From contig JABVCK010000028.1 in NCBI GenBank assembly GCA_013540605.1, positions 124,001 through 188,000 of the forward strand: a stretch of DNA of 64,000 nt, given 5' to 3'. This document shows, one piece after another, positions 46,082-56,107 of the stretch. The notes below the pieces were generated by a model, which saw only the letters and a list, made by a program, of their open reading frames with translations, had not been told where the DNA came from and searched no databases. Positions within the stretch are counted from its first letter, which is position 1. Every line of letters begins with the position of its first letter. Made by a program: the position numbers and the translations under genes. Origin of the DNA: Bacillota bacterium (GTDB lineage: Bacteria; Bacillota; Clostridia; Ch29).

Positions 46082-47497
46082 TTACTTCTGCAGAATATAC
46101 TTATCCCCTTCTTCGGGGACCGCCATGGGGTAGTTTCCGCTGAAGCATGCATCACAGTAGGCTAAATCCCCGCCCACTGCTTCCTTTAATCCCTGCAGGC
46201 TCAGATAACCAAGGCTGTCCGCCCCAATCATCCGCCTTATATCCTCAACCGAGTAATTAGCGCCTACCAATTCCCTCCGGGAAGGTGTATCTATTCCGAA
46301 GTAGCATGGGTACTGCACCGGTGGGGAACTGACCCGCAGGTGCACCTCAATGGCTCCGGCGTTTTTTATCATCTGTACAAGCTTACGGCTTGTCGTTCCC
46401 CTTACTATTGAGTCATCGACCATAACAACCTTCTTACCCCTGACTATATCCTCCAGGACATTCAGTTTAAGGGCCACTCCTATTTCTCTGAGCCTTTGCT
46501 TTGGCTGGATAAAGGTCCTTCCCACATACCTGTTCTTAACCAGGCCCTCCACAAACGGAATGCCGGAAGCCTCCGAGTATCCTATGGCCGCAGCGGTACC
46601 CGAATCGGGAACAGATATGACAATGTCCGCTCGGGCGGGGTGCTCCCTGAACAGTACGGTCCCCGACCTCTTCCTTGCCATGTATATGTTTTTCCCGCCC
46701 ATTATGCTATCCGGCCTGCCAAAGTATATAAACTCGAATATGCAAAGCCTGTCTGACCCCGGGATATCCGCATGGTAGCTCCGGGGGCCTGCCCCATCTA
46801 TTACCATAATCTCTCCGGGCTCCACGTCCCTTATGAGCCTTGCGCCTACGGTATCAAAGGCACAGCTTTCGGAGGACAGCAGATAGCTGCCATCCTTCTT
46901 CCCGAGACTCAAAGGGCGGATTCCGTAAGGGTCCCTTGCCCCGATGAGCTTATCCCCGGTCATTATGACAATGGCATAGGCCCCTTCTATCATCTTCATG
47001 GTTTCCCTGACCGCATCGACAATATCGCCCTTGTCCAGCCTTGCTATCAGGTTGGCAATCACTTCACTGTCTATGGTGGTCTGGAAGATCACACCTTCGT
47101 TCTCAAGCTGTTTGCGGAGCACTCCGGCGTTGACCAGGTTCCCGTTATGCGCCAGGGCGATATTCCCATTCCTGTACCTGACGACCAGGGGCTGCGCATT
47201 GATAATATGGCTGTCCCCCGTGGTGGAATACCTGACATGGCCGCAGGCGATACCGCCCTCCAGGTCCTCCAGGATCTCATCGTCAAATACCTCGGACACC
47301 AATCCCATCTGCTTGTAGTGCCTGATGCGGCCGCCGCTGCTCACCGCTATTCCGGCGCTCTCCTGGCCTCTGTGCTGCAACGCGTACAGGCCGTAATAGG
47401 TTATCCGGGACAGGCCCTGGTTCTCCCCTCCATAGATGCCGAAAATGCCGCATTCTTCCCTGAGTTTGTCTTCCGGTAGGACTATTCCATTATACAT
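46082..47497 (-). CDS. purF: Glutamine PRPP amidotransferase
   Basis: First committed enzyme of the pathway. From ATG 47497 ([10 protein letters not shown], after GGGAGG) it has 471 residues. A 15-residue propeptide precedes the catalytic Cys ([10 protein letters not shown]), as in the self-processed Bacillus type. The glutaminase domain has [15 protein letters not shown] and [11 protein letters not shown]. The PRPP loop is [17 protein letters not shown]-x2-C near the end (YCDACFSG) is consistent with the Bacillus-type 4Fe-4S cluster. The start overlaps the end of purL by 16 nt. Confidence 0.95.
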   Translation of the reverse strand: MYNGIVLPEDKLREECGIFGIYGGENQGLSRITYYGLYALQHRGQESAGIAVSSGGRIRHYKQMGLVSEVFDDEILEDLEGGIACGHVRYSTTGDSHIINAQPLVVRYRNGNIALAHNGNLVNAGVLRKQLENEGVIFQTTIDSEVIANLIARLDKGDIVDAVRETMKMIEGAYAIVIMTGDKLIGARDPYGIRPLSLGKKDGSYLLSSESCAFDTVGARLIRDVEPGEIMVIDGAGPRSYHADIPGSDRLCIFEFIYFGRPDSIMGGKNIYMARKRSGTVLFREHPARADIVISVPDSGTAAAIGYSEASGIPFVEGLVKNRYVGRTFIQPKQRLREIGVALKLNVLEDIVRGKKVVMVDDSIVRGTTSRKLVQMIKNAGAIEVHLRVSSPPVQYPCYFGIDTPSRRELVGANYSVEDIRRMIGADSLGYLSLQGLKEAVGGDLAYCDACFSGNYPMAVPEEGDKYILQK

Positions 47498-49680
47498 TTC
47501 AAAGCCTCCCGCCACTGGATTTCCATATCCTTGACCGGCAAATCTATTTCTTTGTGACCGTTTATCGCAACTTCGAGCGTGCTGCCCCCCACATGGCCCA
47601 TATTTAAACAATCCACGCCGGTTTTGCGTGCCAGTTCCTCAACCCTGGCAAGGTCATCCGGGCTTGTTGTTATTATTATCCTTGACTGGCTTTCCCCGAA
47701 GAGGAGAGCATCCTTCCGCAGGCCGTCCCCGCATGATACCACTGCTCCGATATTGCCCGAAATGCAGCATTCCGCCAGGGCTACGGCAAGACCCCCTTCG
47801 CTGCAGTCGTGGGCAGACTTGACGTATCCCTTCCTGATGCCCTCCAGACAGCATTCCTGCACCTTCTTTTCGGTTTGCAGGTCAAGCTCGGGCACCGCGC
47901 CCCTCTCCATACCGTGTATAACCTTCAGGTATTCGCTGCCGCCGATTTCTCCTTTGTTCACACCCAGCATCAGCACCACATCGCCTTCATCCCTGAAGGC
48001 CTGGGTGGTAATGTGGTCCACATCCTCAACCAGTCCTACCATGCCTACTATGGGCGTAGGGAATACCGCATCGGTCTCGGTCTCGTTATAAAAGCTTACG
48101 TTGCCGCTGATTACGGGAGTTCCCAAAGCGCGGCACGCATCGCTCATACCTGAAACCGACTGGCGGAACTGCCAGAAGATTTCCGGTTTTTCCGGGTTGC
48201 CGAAGTTAAGCCCGTCCGTCACCGCCAGCGGCCTGGCACCGCTGCAGACCAGGTTTCTGGCAGCTTCTGCTATGGCTATCGCACCTCCCACACCGGGGTT
48301 AAGGTAACAATACCTGCTGTTGCAGTCGGTTGTAAGGGCTATGGCTTTCCTGGTTCCCCTTATCCTGATAACCGCAGCGTCCGAGCCGGGTGTTACCGCC
48401 GTACAGGTTCTGACCATGTGGTCGTACTGCCTGTATACCCACTCTTTGCTGGCGATATTAGGTGAGCCCAGCAGCTGCATCAGAATTTCGTTCATATTCT
48501 CGGGTATAGGGATACTATTCAAATCAAGGGTTTTGCGCTCCTCTATATAGCCGGGTTCCCTGTACTCCCTATGGTAGACAGGCGCCTGGTCGGCAAGGGA
48601 TTTTGCGGGGACCTGTCCTACTATCACGCCTTTATCCCTTATCGTCAGCATTCCGTCATCGGTGACCCTGCCGATTACCGATGAATGCAAGCCCCATTTT
48701 TCAAATATTGCAGTTACTTCATCCTCCCTGCCCTTTTCTACGATAACCAGCATCCTTTCCTGGGACTCGGATATCATTACCTCCACCGGGATCATACCGG
48801 CTTCCCGCCTTGGTACAAGGCTCACGTCTATGTCCATGCCGCTGTTGCCCCTGCTTGCGGTTTCACTGCATGCGGAGGTCAAGCCCGCTGCTCCGAGGTC
48901 CTGCACACCGACAACACACCCTGTCTGGAACAGTTCCAGGCACGCTTCCAACAGCAGCTTCTCCATAAAGGGGTCCCCAACCTGTACGGCGGACCTGTTC
49001 TCCTGCGACTCCTGGGTAAGCTCGGTTGACGCAAAGCTGGCGCCTCCCATACCGTCCCTTCCGGTGGACGCACCGACAATCATGACCGCGTTGCCTGCCC
49101 CTGCCGCCGTACCCCTCTTTATATCCTTATGTTCAATTATTCCTACGCACATTGCGTTAACCAGCGGATTTCCCTTGTAACAGTCGTTGAAATACACCTC
49201 GCCGCCTACGGTCGGTATCCCGATACAGTTGCCGTAACCTGCTATCCCTGCCACAACGTGCTCAAAAAGGTATTTTGTCCTGCTGTTATCCAATTCACCG
49301 AACCGGAGAGAGTTCAACGACGCTATGGGGCGGGCTCCCATAGTGAAAATATCCCTTATAATTCCCCCTACGCCGGTTGCCGCTCCCTGGTAAGGCTCTA
49401 CGGCAGACGGGTGGTTGTGGCTCTCTATCTTCATAACCACCGCCATATTATCCCCTATGTCAACTATTCCCGCGTTTTCACCCGGTCCCTGGAGCACCCT
49501 CTCACCCGAAGTCGGGAACATGCGGAGAACCGGTTTGGAGTTTTTGTAGCTGCAGTGCTCCGACCACATAACCCCGTACAGATTAATCTCAAGCTCGTTC
49601 GGCTCCCTGCCCAGAATACCCTTTATCTTCTCGTACTCATCGCAGGTCAGGCCGACTTTCCGGTAAAGGTCCTTATCCAT
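47482..49680 (-). CDS. purL: FGAM synthase subunit PurL (small type)
   Basis: The 732-residue catalytic subunit of the PurS-PurQ-PurL complex lacks the N-terminal PurS and C-terminal glutaminase parts of the long proteobacterial form. Seen: [68 protein letters not shown] and [16 protein letters not shown]. It overlaps purQ by 8 nt. Confidence 0.97.
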   Translation of the reverse strand: MDKDLYRKVGLTCDEYEKIKGILGREPNELEINLYGVMWSEHCSYKNSKPVLRMFPTSGERVLQGPGENAGIVDIGDNMAVVMKIESHNHPSAVEPYQGAATGVGGIIRDIFTMGARPIASLNSLRFGELDNSRTKYLFEHVVAGIAGYGNCIGIPTVGGEVYFNDCYKGNPLVNAMCVGIIEHKDIKRGTAAGAGNAVMIVGASTGRDGMGGASFASTELTQESQENRSAVQVGDPFMEKLLLEACLELFQTGCVVGVQDLGAAGLTSACSETASRGNSGMDIDVSLVPRREAGMIPVEVMISESQERMLVIVEKGREDEVTAIFEKWGLHSSVIGRVTDDGMLTIRDKGVIVGQVPAKSLADQAPVYHREYREPGYIEERKTLDLNSIPIPENMNEILMQLLGSPNIASKEWVYRQYDHMVRTCTAVTPGSDAAVIRIRGTRKAIALTTDCNSRYCYLNPGVGGAIAIAEAARNLVCSGARPLAVTDGLNFGNPEKPEIFWQFRQSVSGMSDACRALGTPVISGNVSFYNETETDAVFPTPIVGMVGLVEDVDHITTQAFRDEGDVVLMLGVNKGEIGGSEYLKVIHGMERGAVPELDLQTEKKVQECCLEGIRKGYVKSAHDCSEGGLAVALAECCISGNIGAVVSCGDGLRKDALLFGESQSRIIITTSPDDLARVEELARKTGVDCLNMGHVGGSTLEVAINGHKEIDLPVKDMEIQWREALKCIME

Positions 49681-50380
49681 CGATGCCGCCCCCTTCCAGG
49701 TAGTTTATTATGGATTTGAATATGATTACCCCGTCTTCATTGTTCAGAATCCTTTCCATGCATCTTTCGGGGTGCGGCATCATCCCGAGGACATTTCTTT
49801 TCTTATTGCATACTCCGGCGATATTCTTCAGGGAACCGTTGGGGTTTCGGCCTTCAATCACCTGGCCGTCCGGACCGCAGTACCTGAAGACGATCTGGCC
49901 GTTTACCTGCATTTCCTCCAGGGTGCTGTCGTCAACAAAATAGTTTCCGTCACCATGGGCAATCGGAATATTCAATACCTGCCCCTCTTCGCAAAGGTTT
50001 GTAAAGGGAGTATTGGCATTCTCCACCTTCACCGATATGGTTTCGCATATAAACTTCATGTTCTGGTTTCTTAAAAGCGTACCGGGCAGGAGGCCCGCCT
50101 CTGTCAGTATTTGAAATCCGTTGCATATGCCTATGACCGGTTTCCCCCTGTCCGCAAACTCGATCACTTTGTCCATAACCGGTGAAAACCTGGCTATGGC
50201 CCCGCAGCGAAGATAGTCGCCATAGGAAAAACCGCCGGGCAGCACTATACAGTCAAACCCTGACAGGTCTCTGTCTTTGTGCCATATATATTCGGTCGGC
50301 TGGCCCATTACATCCCTCAGGGCATGATAACAGTCAATATCACAGTTGGAACCCGGAAACACAACCACGCCAAATTTCAT
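49673..50380 (-). CDS. purQ: FGAM synthase glutaminase subunit PurQ
   Basis: The 235-residue class I glutamine amidotransferase has a nucleophile elbow [11 protein letters not shown] with the catalytic Cys, oxyanion region [15 protein letters not shown] and the His-Glu pair in [10 protein letters not shown]. It delivers ammonia to PurL. It begins 2 bp after purS. Confidence 0.96.
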   Translation of the reverse strand: MKFGVVVFPGSNCDIDCYHALRDVMGQPTEYIWHKDRDLSGFDCIVLPGGFSYGDYLRCGAIARFSPVMDKVIEFADRGKPVIGICNGFQILTEAGLLPGTLLRNQNMKFICETISVKVENANTPFTNLCEEGQVLNIPIAHGDGNYFVDDSTLEEMQVNGQIVFRYCGPDGQVIEGRNPNGSLKNIAGVCNKKRNVLGMMPHPERCMERILNNEDGVIIFKSIINYLEGGGIDG

Positions 50381-50382
50381 CC

Positions 50383-50631
50383 CTATACCTCCAGAATCTC
50401 GTAAGAGTAGTCCTCAATAACGGTATTTGCCAGAAGCTTTTCGCACATGTCCTTGAGGTTTTCTTCCGCCTCTTCCCTTGTCGGGTTCTCCAGTTTCAAC
50501 TCAATCAGCTTGCCCATCCGCACGTCCTCAACCCCATCGTATTTCATCGACAGAAGGGCTTCCTTTATCGCATTTCCCTGCGGGTCCGCTATGCTTTTCT
50601 TCAATGTAATGAATACCCTGGCGTAATACAT
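50383..50631 (-). CDS. purS: FGAM synthase subunit PurS
   Basis: The 82-residue small subunit starts at ATG 50631 ([12 protein letters not shown]) after GGGGGG. It has the family segments [36 protein letters not shown] and the tail [12 protein letters not shown]. It bridges PurQ and PurL. The stop codon of purC lies just past its start (overlapping). Confidence 0.93.
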   Translation of the reverse strand: MYYARVFITLKKSIADPQGNAIKEALLSMKYDGVEDVRMGKLIELKLENPTREEAEENLKDMCEKLLANTVIEDYSYEILEV

Positions 50632-50632
50632 A

Positions 50633-51343
50633 CTATTTACCCCCCAACAGTCTTTCCAGTACCTCATGATAGCTCTCCTCTACCTTTCCGAGGTCCCTTC
50701 TGAACCTATCCTTGTCCAGCTTTTCATTGGTGTCCGCATCCCACAATCTGCAGGTATCCGGAGATATTTCATCAGCCAGAATTATTTCACCGCAGCACCT
50801 TCCGAACTCCAGTTTGAAATCCACCAGCTTGATATTCGCTCTCTTAAACCGCTCGACCAATATATCGTTTATCCTGAAAGCCATAGCCTTTATCTTTTCC
50901 ACTTCTTCCGGGGTGGCAAGCTTCATCGCCTCGATATGGTATTCATTGATCATAGGGTCTCCCAGCTCATCGTTCTTGTAGCAGAACTCCAGCACCGTTA
51001 CCGGGAGCACCGTTCCTTCCTCCAGTCCCAGCCTTTTTGAAAGGGAACCGGCGGCGATATTCCTGACAAGGACTTCCAGCGGAACTATCTCAACGCTCTT
51101 TACCACCATGTTTCTGTCATCGATCTTCTCAATATAGTGGGTGGGTATACCTTCCTTTTCAAGCAATTCAAACAGATATGCGGACATTGCATTGTTGATG
51201 ATGCCCTTTTCAACGATTGTGCCTTTCTTAACCCCGTTGAACGCTGTGGCATCATCCTTGTATTCAATTACATACCTGCCGCTTTCCTCGGTGGCAAACA
51301 CCTTCTTTGCCTTACCTTCGTAGAGCATCTCAAGTTTTTTCAT
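50633..51343 (-). CDS. purC: SAICAR synthetase
   Basis: The 236-residue ATP-dependent ligase has the opening [16 protein letters not shown], the [17 protein letters not shown] block, [21 protein letters not shown] and the signature [10 protein letters not shown] with [14 protein letters not shown]. The start is ATG 51343, 7 nt after GGAGG. A TTG two codons earlier is less likely. Confidence 0.96.
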   Translation of the reverse strand: MKKLEMLYEGKAKKVFATEESGRYVIEYKDDATAFNGVKKGTIVEKGIINNAMSAYLFELLEKEGIPTHYIEKIDDRNMVVKSVEIVPLEVLVRNIAAGSLSKRLGLEEGTVLPVTVLEFCYKNDELGDPMINEYHIEAMKLATPEEVEKIKAMAFRINDILVERFKRANIKLVDFKLEFGRCCGEIILADEISPDTCRLWDADTNEKLDKDRFRRDLGKVEESYHEVLERLLGGK

Positions 51344-51372
51344 TGCCAAACCTCCGTTTCTTGATTTTTGCC

Positions 51373-51870
51373 TTATGTTAGTTTATCCCGTACCTCAAGG
51401 TCCTTTTGTTTAACGTCATCAGCCATCTGTTTCCTGTAATCCTTAAGCCTTTGCCGCAGCTCAGGGTATTTAAGGGACAATATCTGTACCGCAAGAAGGG
51501 CGGCATTCTCGCTTCCGTCTATTGCGACCGTGGCTACGGGTATGCCCTTGGGCATCTGAACTATCGAAAGAAGTGAATCCAGACCGTCCATGGTGGACGA
51601 CTTTACAGGTATGCCGATAACCGGCACCGTGGTGAGGGCAGCCAGCACTCCCGGGAGGTGGGCTGCTTTTCCGGCAGCTGCAATTATCACATCCACGCCC
51701 CTGGCCTCGGCGCCTTCCGCGAATTCCACGGCCATACCGGGCGTCCTGTGGGCGGATATAACCCTGACCTCCTTGCCTATACCGAACTTGTCCAGTATTT
51801 CCAGAGCTCTTCCCACCACCGGAAGGTCTGAATCGCTTCCCATCACAACAGCAACTTTTGGACTATTCAC
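51373..51870 (-). CDS. purE: N5-CAIR mutase PurE
   Basis: The 165-residue class I PurE has [42 protein letters not shown] and [23 protein letters not shown] start at 51870 follows GGAGGG with a 7-nt spacer. It is first gene of the operon purE-C-S-Q-L-F-M-N-H-D. purK and purB, present in the B. subtilis operon, are missing here and must be elsewhere or absent. Confidence 0.95.
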   Translation of the reverse strand: MNSPKVAVVMGSDSDLPVVGRALEILDKFGIGKEVRVISAHRTPGMAVEFAEGAEARGVDVIIAAAGKAAHLPGVLAALTTVPVIGIPVKSSTMDGLDSLLSIVQMPKGIPVATVAIDGSENAALLAVQILSLKYPELRQRLKDYRKQMADDVKQKDLEVRDKLT

Positions 51871-51890
51871 TAAAAATCCCTCCTATCGCA

Positions 51891-51927
51891 TAAAAGCCCT
51901 GCAAAGGTTTGGGTGAAACCTCCGCAG
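51891..51927 (-). terminator. Riboswitch-controlled terminator before purE
   Basis: CTGCGGAGGTTT, loop CACCC, AAACCTTTGCAG (two G-U pairs), then GGCTTTTATG. It ends 13 bases before the purE ribosome binding site. A second hairpin (51960-51989, ACGGATTTG/CAAATCCGT) directly follows the aptamer and is the likely partner in switching. Confidence 0.8.
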
Positions 51928-51991
51928 AGCATTGTTAACGGGGGGTACGTTTACCGTACACGGATTTGTATCAAAAAATGCAAATCCGTTT

Positions 51992-52064
51992 TCACCCATA
52001 GTCAGGCAATTTACGGTTGCCTGGTAGAAACTCGCGGACCTTATTACCGCAGTTATATGAGTGA
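51992..52064 (-). promoter_or_regulatory. Guanine riboswitch aptamer of the pur operon
   Basis: The minus strand matches the purine aptamer in order: P1 TTTCACTCATA, J1/2, P2 CTGCGG/CCGCGAG with loop TAATAAGGT, GTTTCTACC, P3 with CCGTAAA, then GACTATGGGTGAAA closing P1. The base corresponding to position 74 (GAC in GACTATG) is C, which specifies guanine or hypoxanthine rather than adenine. Guanine should stabilise the aptamer and turn the operon off. Confidence 0.93.
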
Positions 52065-52091
52065 AACGCTATTAAGCTTGTTGTCTCTTTA

Positions 52092-52120
52092 ATCTTAACA
52101 AAGCCCTATACCAGTGTCAA
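52092..52120 (-). promoter_or_regulatory. Promoter of the pur operon
   Basis: TTGACA (52120-52115), exactly 17 bases, TAAGAT (52097-52092) on the minus strand, about 25 bases upstream of the riboswitch. Confidence 0.85.
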
Positions 52121-52348
52121 TAGAATTTACGAATAATTTACAATCTATACGTTTATTTATCTGAAATAATACGTATGATTTTATCTGTTTATGATATGAA
52201 TGTTCGTTAAACAGGAGAAGGTTGTCCCCTGACATTAAATAAACTGCAGGGTTAATAATATTGTTTCACTCCGAGCAAAAAATATAGAAAACAAACTTCA
52301 TATCTGATACAATTTTGAAAACAGGAACAGCAGCAGGGAGGCGGTATA

Positions 52349-53428
52349 GTGAAGGAATATAGAATTGCAGTAATTCCCGGCGATGGTGTCGGTAAAGAAG
52401 TTATGCAGGAAGGACTCAAAGTCCTGAAAAAAGTTTCAAGCATCAACGGTGGTTTGGGTTTCGCCTTTGACCATTTTGCCTGGGGCTGTGAATACTACCT
52501 TAGAAACGGAAAGATGATGGACGAGGACGGGCTTGAAAGGCTCAAGTCCTACGATGCAATACTGCTCGGTGCCGTCGGATTCCCCGGTGTTCCGGACCAT
52601 ATTTCCCTCAGGGACCTTCTGCTGAGGATTCGGCAGGGCTTCAACCAGTACATAAACTTACGTCCGGTTAAACTTCTTCCCAATGTGGAGTGCCCGATAA
52701 AGAACAAGGGTCCTGAAGACATAGATATGGTGTTTGTAAGGGAGAATACCGAAGGAGAATATGCGGGTGTAGGCGGTTTCCAGAGAGAGGGCAGCCAGGA
52801 TGAGGTAGCACTTCAGACAAGCGTTTTTACAAGGCGCAACACCGAAAGGGTTATGGATTTTGCGTTTAAACTCGCCGGGAAAAGAAACAAAATGAAAAAG
52901 CTCACCAGTGTTACAAAATCCAACGCCCTGAATTACAGCATGGTATTCTGGGACAGGGTTTTCAAGGAGGTATCGGCGAAATATCCCGACATACAAACCG
53001 AGTCCTACCACGTGGACGCGACATCAATGTACATGATTCAGCGGCCGGAGGATTTTGACGTTATAGTTGCCTCAAACCTGTTTGGCGACATCCTTACCGA
53101 TTTGGGTGCAGCCCTTCAGGGAGGATTGGGCTTCGCTGCAGGGGCCAACATTAACCCCGAGCGTGAATTCCCGTCCATGTTCGAACCGGTTCACGGCTCA
53201 GCGCCGAATATTGCAGGAAAGAATATCTCGAATCCGATCGCAATGGTCTGGACTGTCAAGCTCATGCTGGATTTCCTGGGCCATAGAGAAGAAGGAAACA
53301 TAATCATTGATTCTATTACTGAAGTCCTTAAGCACAGAGAAAGGCTGACACCGGACCTGGGAGGATCGGGCTCCACTTCACAGGTCGGAGACATGATCTG
53401 TCGGGCCATGGAAAAACAAGCTATATAA
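52349..53428 (+). CDS. Tartrate / D-malate-type decarboxylating dehydrogenase (isopropylmalate dehydrogenase family)
   Basis: The 359-residue beta-decarboxylating dehydrogenase starts at GTG 52349 after GGGAGGCGG. Seen: YRIAVIPGDGVGKEVMQEG, INLRPVKLLPNVECP, VRENTEGEYAGVGG, the substrate Lys-Asp parts SVTKSNALNY and FGDILTDLGAALQGGLGFAAGANIN, and the NAD loop FEPVHGSAPNIAGKNISNP. The LRDLLLRIRQGFNQYINLRP segment fits TtuC/DmlA (tartrate or D-malate) rather than LeuB or Icd. It stands alone, divergent from purE. Confidence 0.85.
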   Translation: MKEYRIAVIPGDGVGKEVMQEGLKVLKKVSSINGGLGFAFDHFAWGCEYYLRNGKMMDEDGLERLKSYDAILLGAVGFPGVPDHISLRDLLLRIRQGFNQYINLRPVKLLPNVECPIKNKGPEDIDMVFVRENTEGEYAGVGGFQREGSQDEVALQTSVFTRRNTERVMDFAFKLAGKRNKMKKLTSVTKSNALNYSMVFWDRVFKEVSAKYPDIQTESYHVDATSMYMIQRPEDFDVIVASNLFGDILTDLGAALQGGLGFAAGANINPEREFPSMFEPVHGSAPNIAGKNISNPIAMVWTVKLMLDFLGHREEGNIIIDSITEVLKHRERLTPDLGGSGSTSQVGDMICRAMEKQAI

Positions 53429-53460
53429 AAGACATACCAGACAGGGGGATACCAGACAAG

Positions 53461-53501
53461 GGGAAGCAAAAGAACCGTCCCTTTGCTTCCCTTTGCTTCC
53501 C
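53461..53501. repeat. Family A hairpin with GGGAAGCAAA/TTTGCTTCCC arms
   Basis: A perfect 10-bp stem (53461-53470 with 53482-53491) closes the loop agaaccgtccc, the complement of GGGACGGTTCT. A further tttgcttccc repeats the right arm up to the stop codon of apgM. It lies in the 72 bp between two convergent genes. Confidence 0.9.
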
Positions 53502-54712
53502 TAGGCGCCGTATTTGTCCAGCCTCCTGGCGTTTGCCAGGAGCAAAGGCATGAGGTACTTGCTCTCGAAGAAACCCAGACCTCCTGTATTGCACTGGTTC
53601 TCGGTAAACCTTGTAGTATTGTCCGCCCCGCAGAAGGGTGAATTTATCAGCACCGGAACGGGGTGCCAGCTGTGGGAACGCAGGGCGCAGGGAGAAGAGT
53701 GGTCCCCCGTTATCGCGAGCACATTGGGGCGCTTGCCGAGCAGCACCGGAAGGGCCCTGTCCACCTTTTCAATTACGCTGACCTTTGTTTCAAATTCGCC
53801 ATCTTCACCGGCCTGGTCGGTACCCTTAACGTGTATAAAGAAAAAATCATATTTATTGTGGAACTCAACATAGGTTTCGAACAGCCCCTCTACAGAATCC
53901 GGAGCAGGTAAAAGCGTCATGCCCAGCAGGTCCGCTATTCCCCTGTACATGGGATAGGCTGCAATGGCAGCCGCCTCCAGCATGTATTTCTGCTTAAAAC
54001 CGGGGATACGGGGCCTGGAAGAGATCCCCCTCAGCAGTATGCCGTTCGCAGGGTGCTCATCCTTTATCAGGCCGTTTGCTTTCTCAATAAATTTGTTTAT
54101 TATACCTGCCGTAAAGGCAGCCTCTTCCTTCTGGGCTTCGGCCTTTAACGGCGCAAGCCCTTCGTGCTGCGGGTCGGTATCATTTATGGCGGGATTAAGG
54201 TCCTGTCCCCTGAATACAACCACAAATCTGTGCCCTTTACCCGCTTCTATTATAACCTCAATTCCATCTATCTCCTTAATCTCCTTGAGTTTTTCGCAGA
54301 GCTCCCGGTTCTTTTCGGTCGGTATCCTTCCTGCCCGTCTGTCGGTTATAATGCCCTTTTCATCCAGCGTGGCGAAATTCGCCCGGGCAGCCACATCCCC
54401 GTGCTTGAGTTCTACCCCCAAACCCACCGTCTCAAGTACCCCCCTGCCAATAACCGTCTCTATCGGGTCATACCCGAATATCCCAAGGTGCCCCGGACCG
54501 CTGCCGGGTGTTATCCCGGGCAGGACAGGTATATGCCTTCCGCAAACCGAACTCTTTGCAAGAATATCCAGATTTGGGGTCGAAGCATATTCCAGGGGGG
54601 TCTTGTTGCCATAGTCACTGTCCGGTATATCCCCCAACCCATCCAAAACAACCATTACTATCTTCGAATTGTTTTTCTTGATAAGCCCTTCCATAACCTT
54701 ATCGATGCTCAT
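53501..54712 (-). CDS. apgM: Cofactor-independent phosphoglycerate mutase, archaeal type (ApgM)
   Basis: The 403-residue alkaline-phosphatase-superfamily enzyme interconverts 3- and 2-phosphoglycerate. Seen: VVLDGLGDIPDSDYGNKTPLEYA with the first metal Asp, LPGITPGSGPGHLGIFGYDP with the phosphoserine site, HVKGTDQAGEDGE, the metal pair region AITGDHSSPCALRSHSWHPVPVLI and the end LMPLLLANARRLDKYGA. ATG 54712 follows AGGGGTGTGG. Confidence 0.92.
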   Translation of the reverse strand: MSIDKVMEGLIKKNNSKIVMVVLDGLGDIPDSDYGNKTPLEYASTPNLDILAKSSVCGRHIPVLPGITPGSGPGHLGIFGYDPIETVIGRGVLETVGLGVELKHGDVAARANFATLDEKGIITDRRAGRIPTEKNRELCEKLKEIKEIDGIEVIIEAGKGHRFVVVFRGQDLNPAINDTDPQHEGLAPLKAEAQKEEAAFTAGIINKFIEKANGLIKDEHPANGILLRGISSRPRIPGFKQKYMLEAAAIAAYPMYRGIADLLGMTLLPAPDSVEGLFETYVEFHNKYDFFFIHVKGTDQAGEDGEFETKVSVIEKVDRALPVLLGKRPNVLAITGDHSSPCALRSHSWHPVPVLINSPFCGADNTTRFTENQCNTGGLGFFESKYLMPLLLANARRLDKYGA

Positions 54713-54753
54713 CCTGCCACACCCCTTGTCTAATATTGTTATCTACCAAAACT

Positions 54754-56100
54754 TCATTTATCCAACATTTCTATTAAAAAATATTTCTCCATTTCCTGAA
54801 ATCTAAAGTCTTCCCGTTCACCTGTAAGTATAAGGGATAATCGTGAATTTTTATCATTAAACAATGCAAATTTTAAAAATTCAATTGATGTCTCATCAAT
54901 ACAATGGAAATTTTTGATCCCTATCCAGATTATTAATTTGCTTGATAGATGATTTAAAACCTGAACCATTGCCTTGAAAATTCTGTTCTTCTCTACTTCC
55001 GGCGATAAATACTCATAGCCGACAGCTGTTAGGCCAAGAGTATCAAGTACGCTTAAGTTAAGCCGGGCTAAATCCATCCAATAGTGCTGGGGAATCTCTT
55101 CTAATATTTCATCCGATACCGATGTAACGATTTCCTCAATTAAACTGGAAATCCAATAATAGGAAACTTTTATGGGATAGCATTCGGTATTAAATACAAG
55201 CGTATTCCCTCTATCTCTTTTCTGTATTATGTCTCCTTGAACATTTTTATCCTGTGAATAAAAAATTTTAACCTTATTGCTATAAGAGTGTTCTTGTGTT
55301 TTTTCCTGTAAATAACTTTCATGGTGCTTATCACATTTTACTATCTCTTCATAAATCTTTTTAGTACTGTCCATAGGTCCCACGTTTAGTTCTTCCCTTA
55401 GTACACTGCAGCACCTTTTATACTGATTCAAAGCTGATTTCCTGTCTCCCAACTCCAGATAAACCTTTATAAGCTCTACATACAATTCTTCCTGAAGGGG
55501 ATTGTGCCTCAACATCTCTTCCAGTACTTCAATACATTTAAAATAATTCCCCTGATTTTTATAAATCGAAGTAAGCTGGCATAATACTTCAAAATATTTT
55601 CTCTGAAATCTCTGCCGTTCATAGAATATCCAGTCATTCCATTCCGGACAGTTTTTGATATAAAAGCCTTCAAGAAAGTCTCCCCGGTATATGCTCTTTA
55701 TTCTTTCCAGCTGTTTTAAGGAATTGAACTCTTCTCTTTGATTTATGGCCTTCAGCATGTCCTCCATTTCGAAAACATCCACATATATATCCGGACCATC
55801 CATGTTGAGCTTGCACCGGTCCTTTTGGGTGATGATAAGCTCGTGTCCGTCATGGCCATCCATAAGTGTCTTTCGTAAGGCCCAAAGATTATATCTCATA
55901 TTATACCGTACAGCTTCGATATTGCCGGAATCCCAGAAAAAAGAAGCCAGTTTGTCCCTGCTTATAGGCTTCCCTTTATGAAAAGCCAAATAGCATAGAA
56001 TCCCTATGGCCTTATTGCTCATCTTATCGATAATAGGGCGACCGTTCAACAGGATTTTCAGATTTCCCAGCATGTATATTTCGAGCCTGGCCAATTCCAT
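54754..56100 (-). CDS. SARP/BTAD-type transcriptional regulator
   Basis: The 448-residue regulator starts at ATG 56100 after AAGG, 7 bp downstream of the amidohydrolase stop, so it is co-transcribed. Residues 1-100 are an OmpR-type winged helix (EIYMLGNLKILLNGRPI, LLSNKAIGILCYLAFH-like segment, MRYNLWALRKTL). Residues 100-245 are the bacterial transcriptional activation domain of TPR-like helices (YRGDFLEGFYIKNCPEWNDW, EELYVELIKVYLELGDRKSALNQY, VLREELNVGP). The last about 200 residues match nothing I know. SARP-like activators are typical of Actinobacteria but also occur in clostridia. It may control its own cluster. Confidence 0.85.
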   Translation of the reverse strand: MELARLEIYMLGNLKILLNGRPIIDKMSNKAIGILCYLAFHKGKPISRDKLASFFWDSGNIEAVRYNMRYNLWALRKTLMDGHDGHELIITQKDRCKLNMDGPDIYVDVFEMEDMLKAINQREEFNSLKQLERIKSIYRGDFLEGFYIKNCPEWNDWIFYERQRFQRKYFEVLCQLTSIYKNQGNYFKCIEVLEEMLRHNPLQEELYVELIKVYLELGDRKSALNQYKRCCSVLREELNVGPMDSTKKIYEEIVKCDKHHESYLQEKTQEHSYSNKVKIFYSQDKNVQGDIIQKRDRGNTLVFNTECYPIKVSYYWISSLIEEIVTSVSDEILEEIPQHYWMDLARLNLSVLDTLGLTAVGYEYLSPEVEKNRIFKAMVQVLNHLSSKLIIWIGIKNFHCIDETSIEFLKFALFNDKNSRLSLILTGEREDFRFQEMEKYFLIEMLDK

Positions 56101-56107
56101 CACAACC

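Noticed and set aside
51992-52064. Adenine-type purine riboswitch
   Set aside because: The specificity base in GACTATG is C, not the T of GATTATG expected for adenine.
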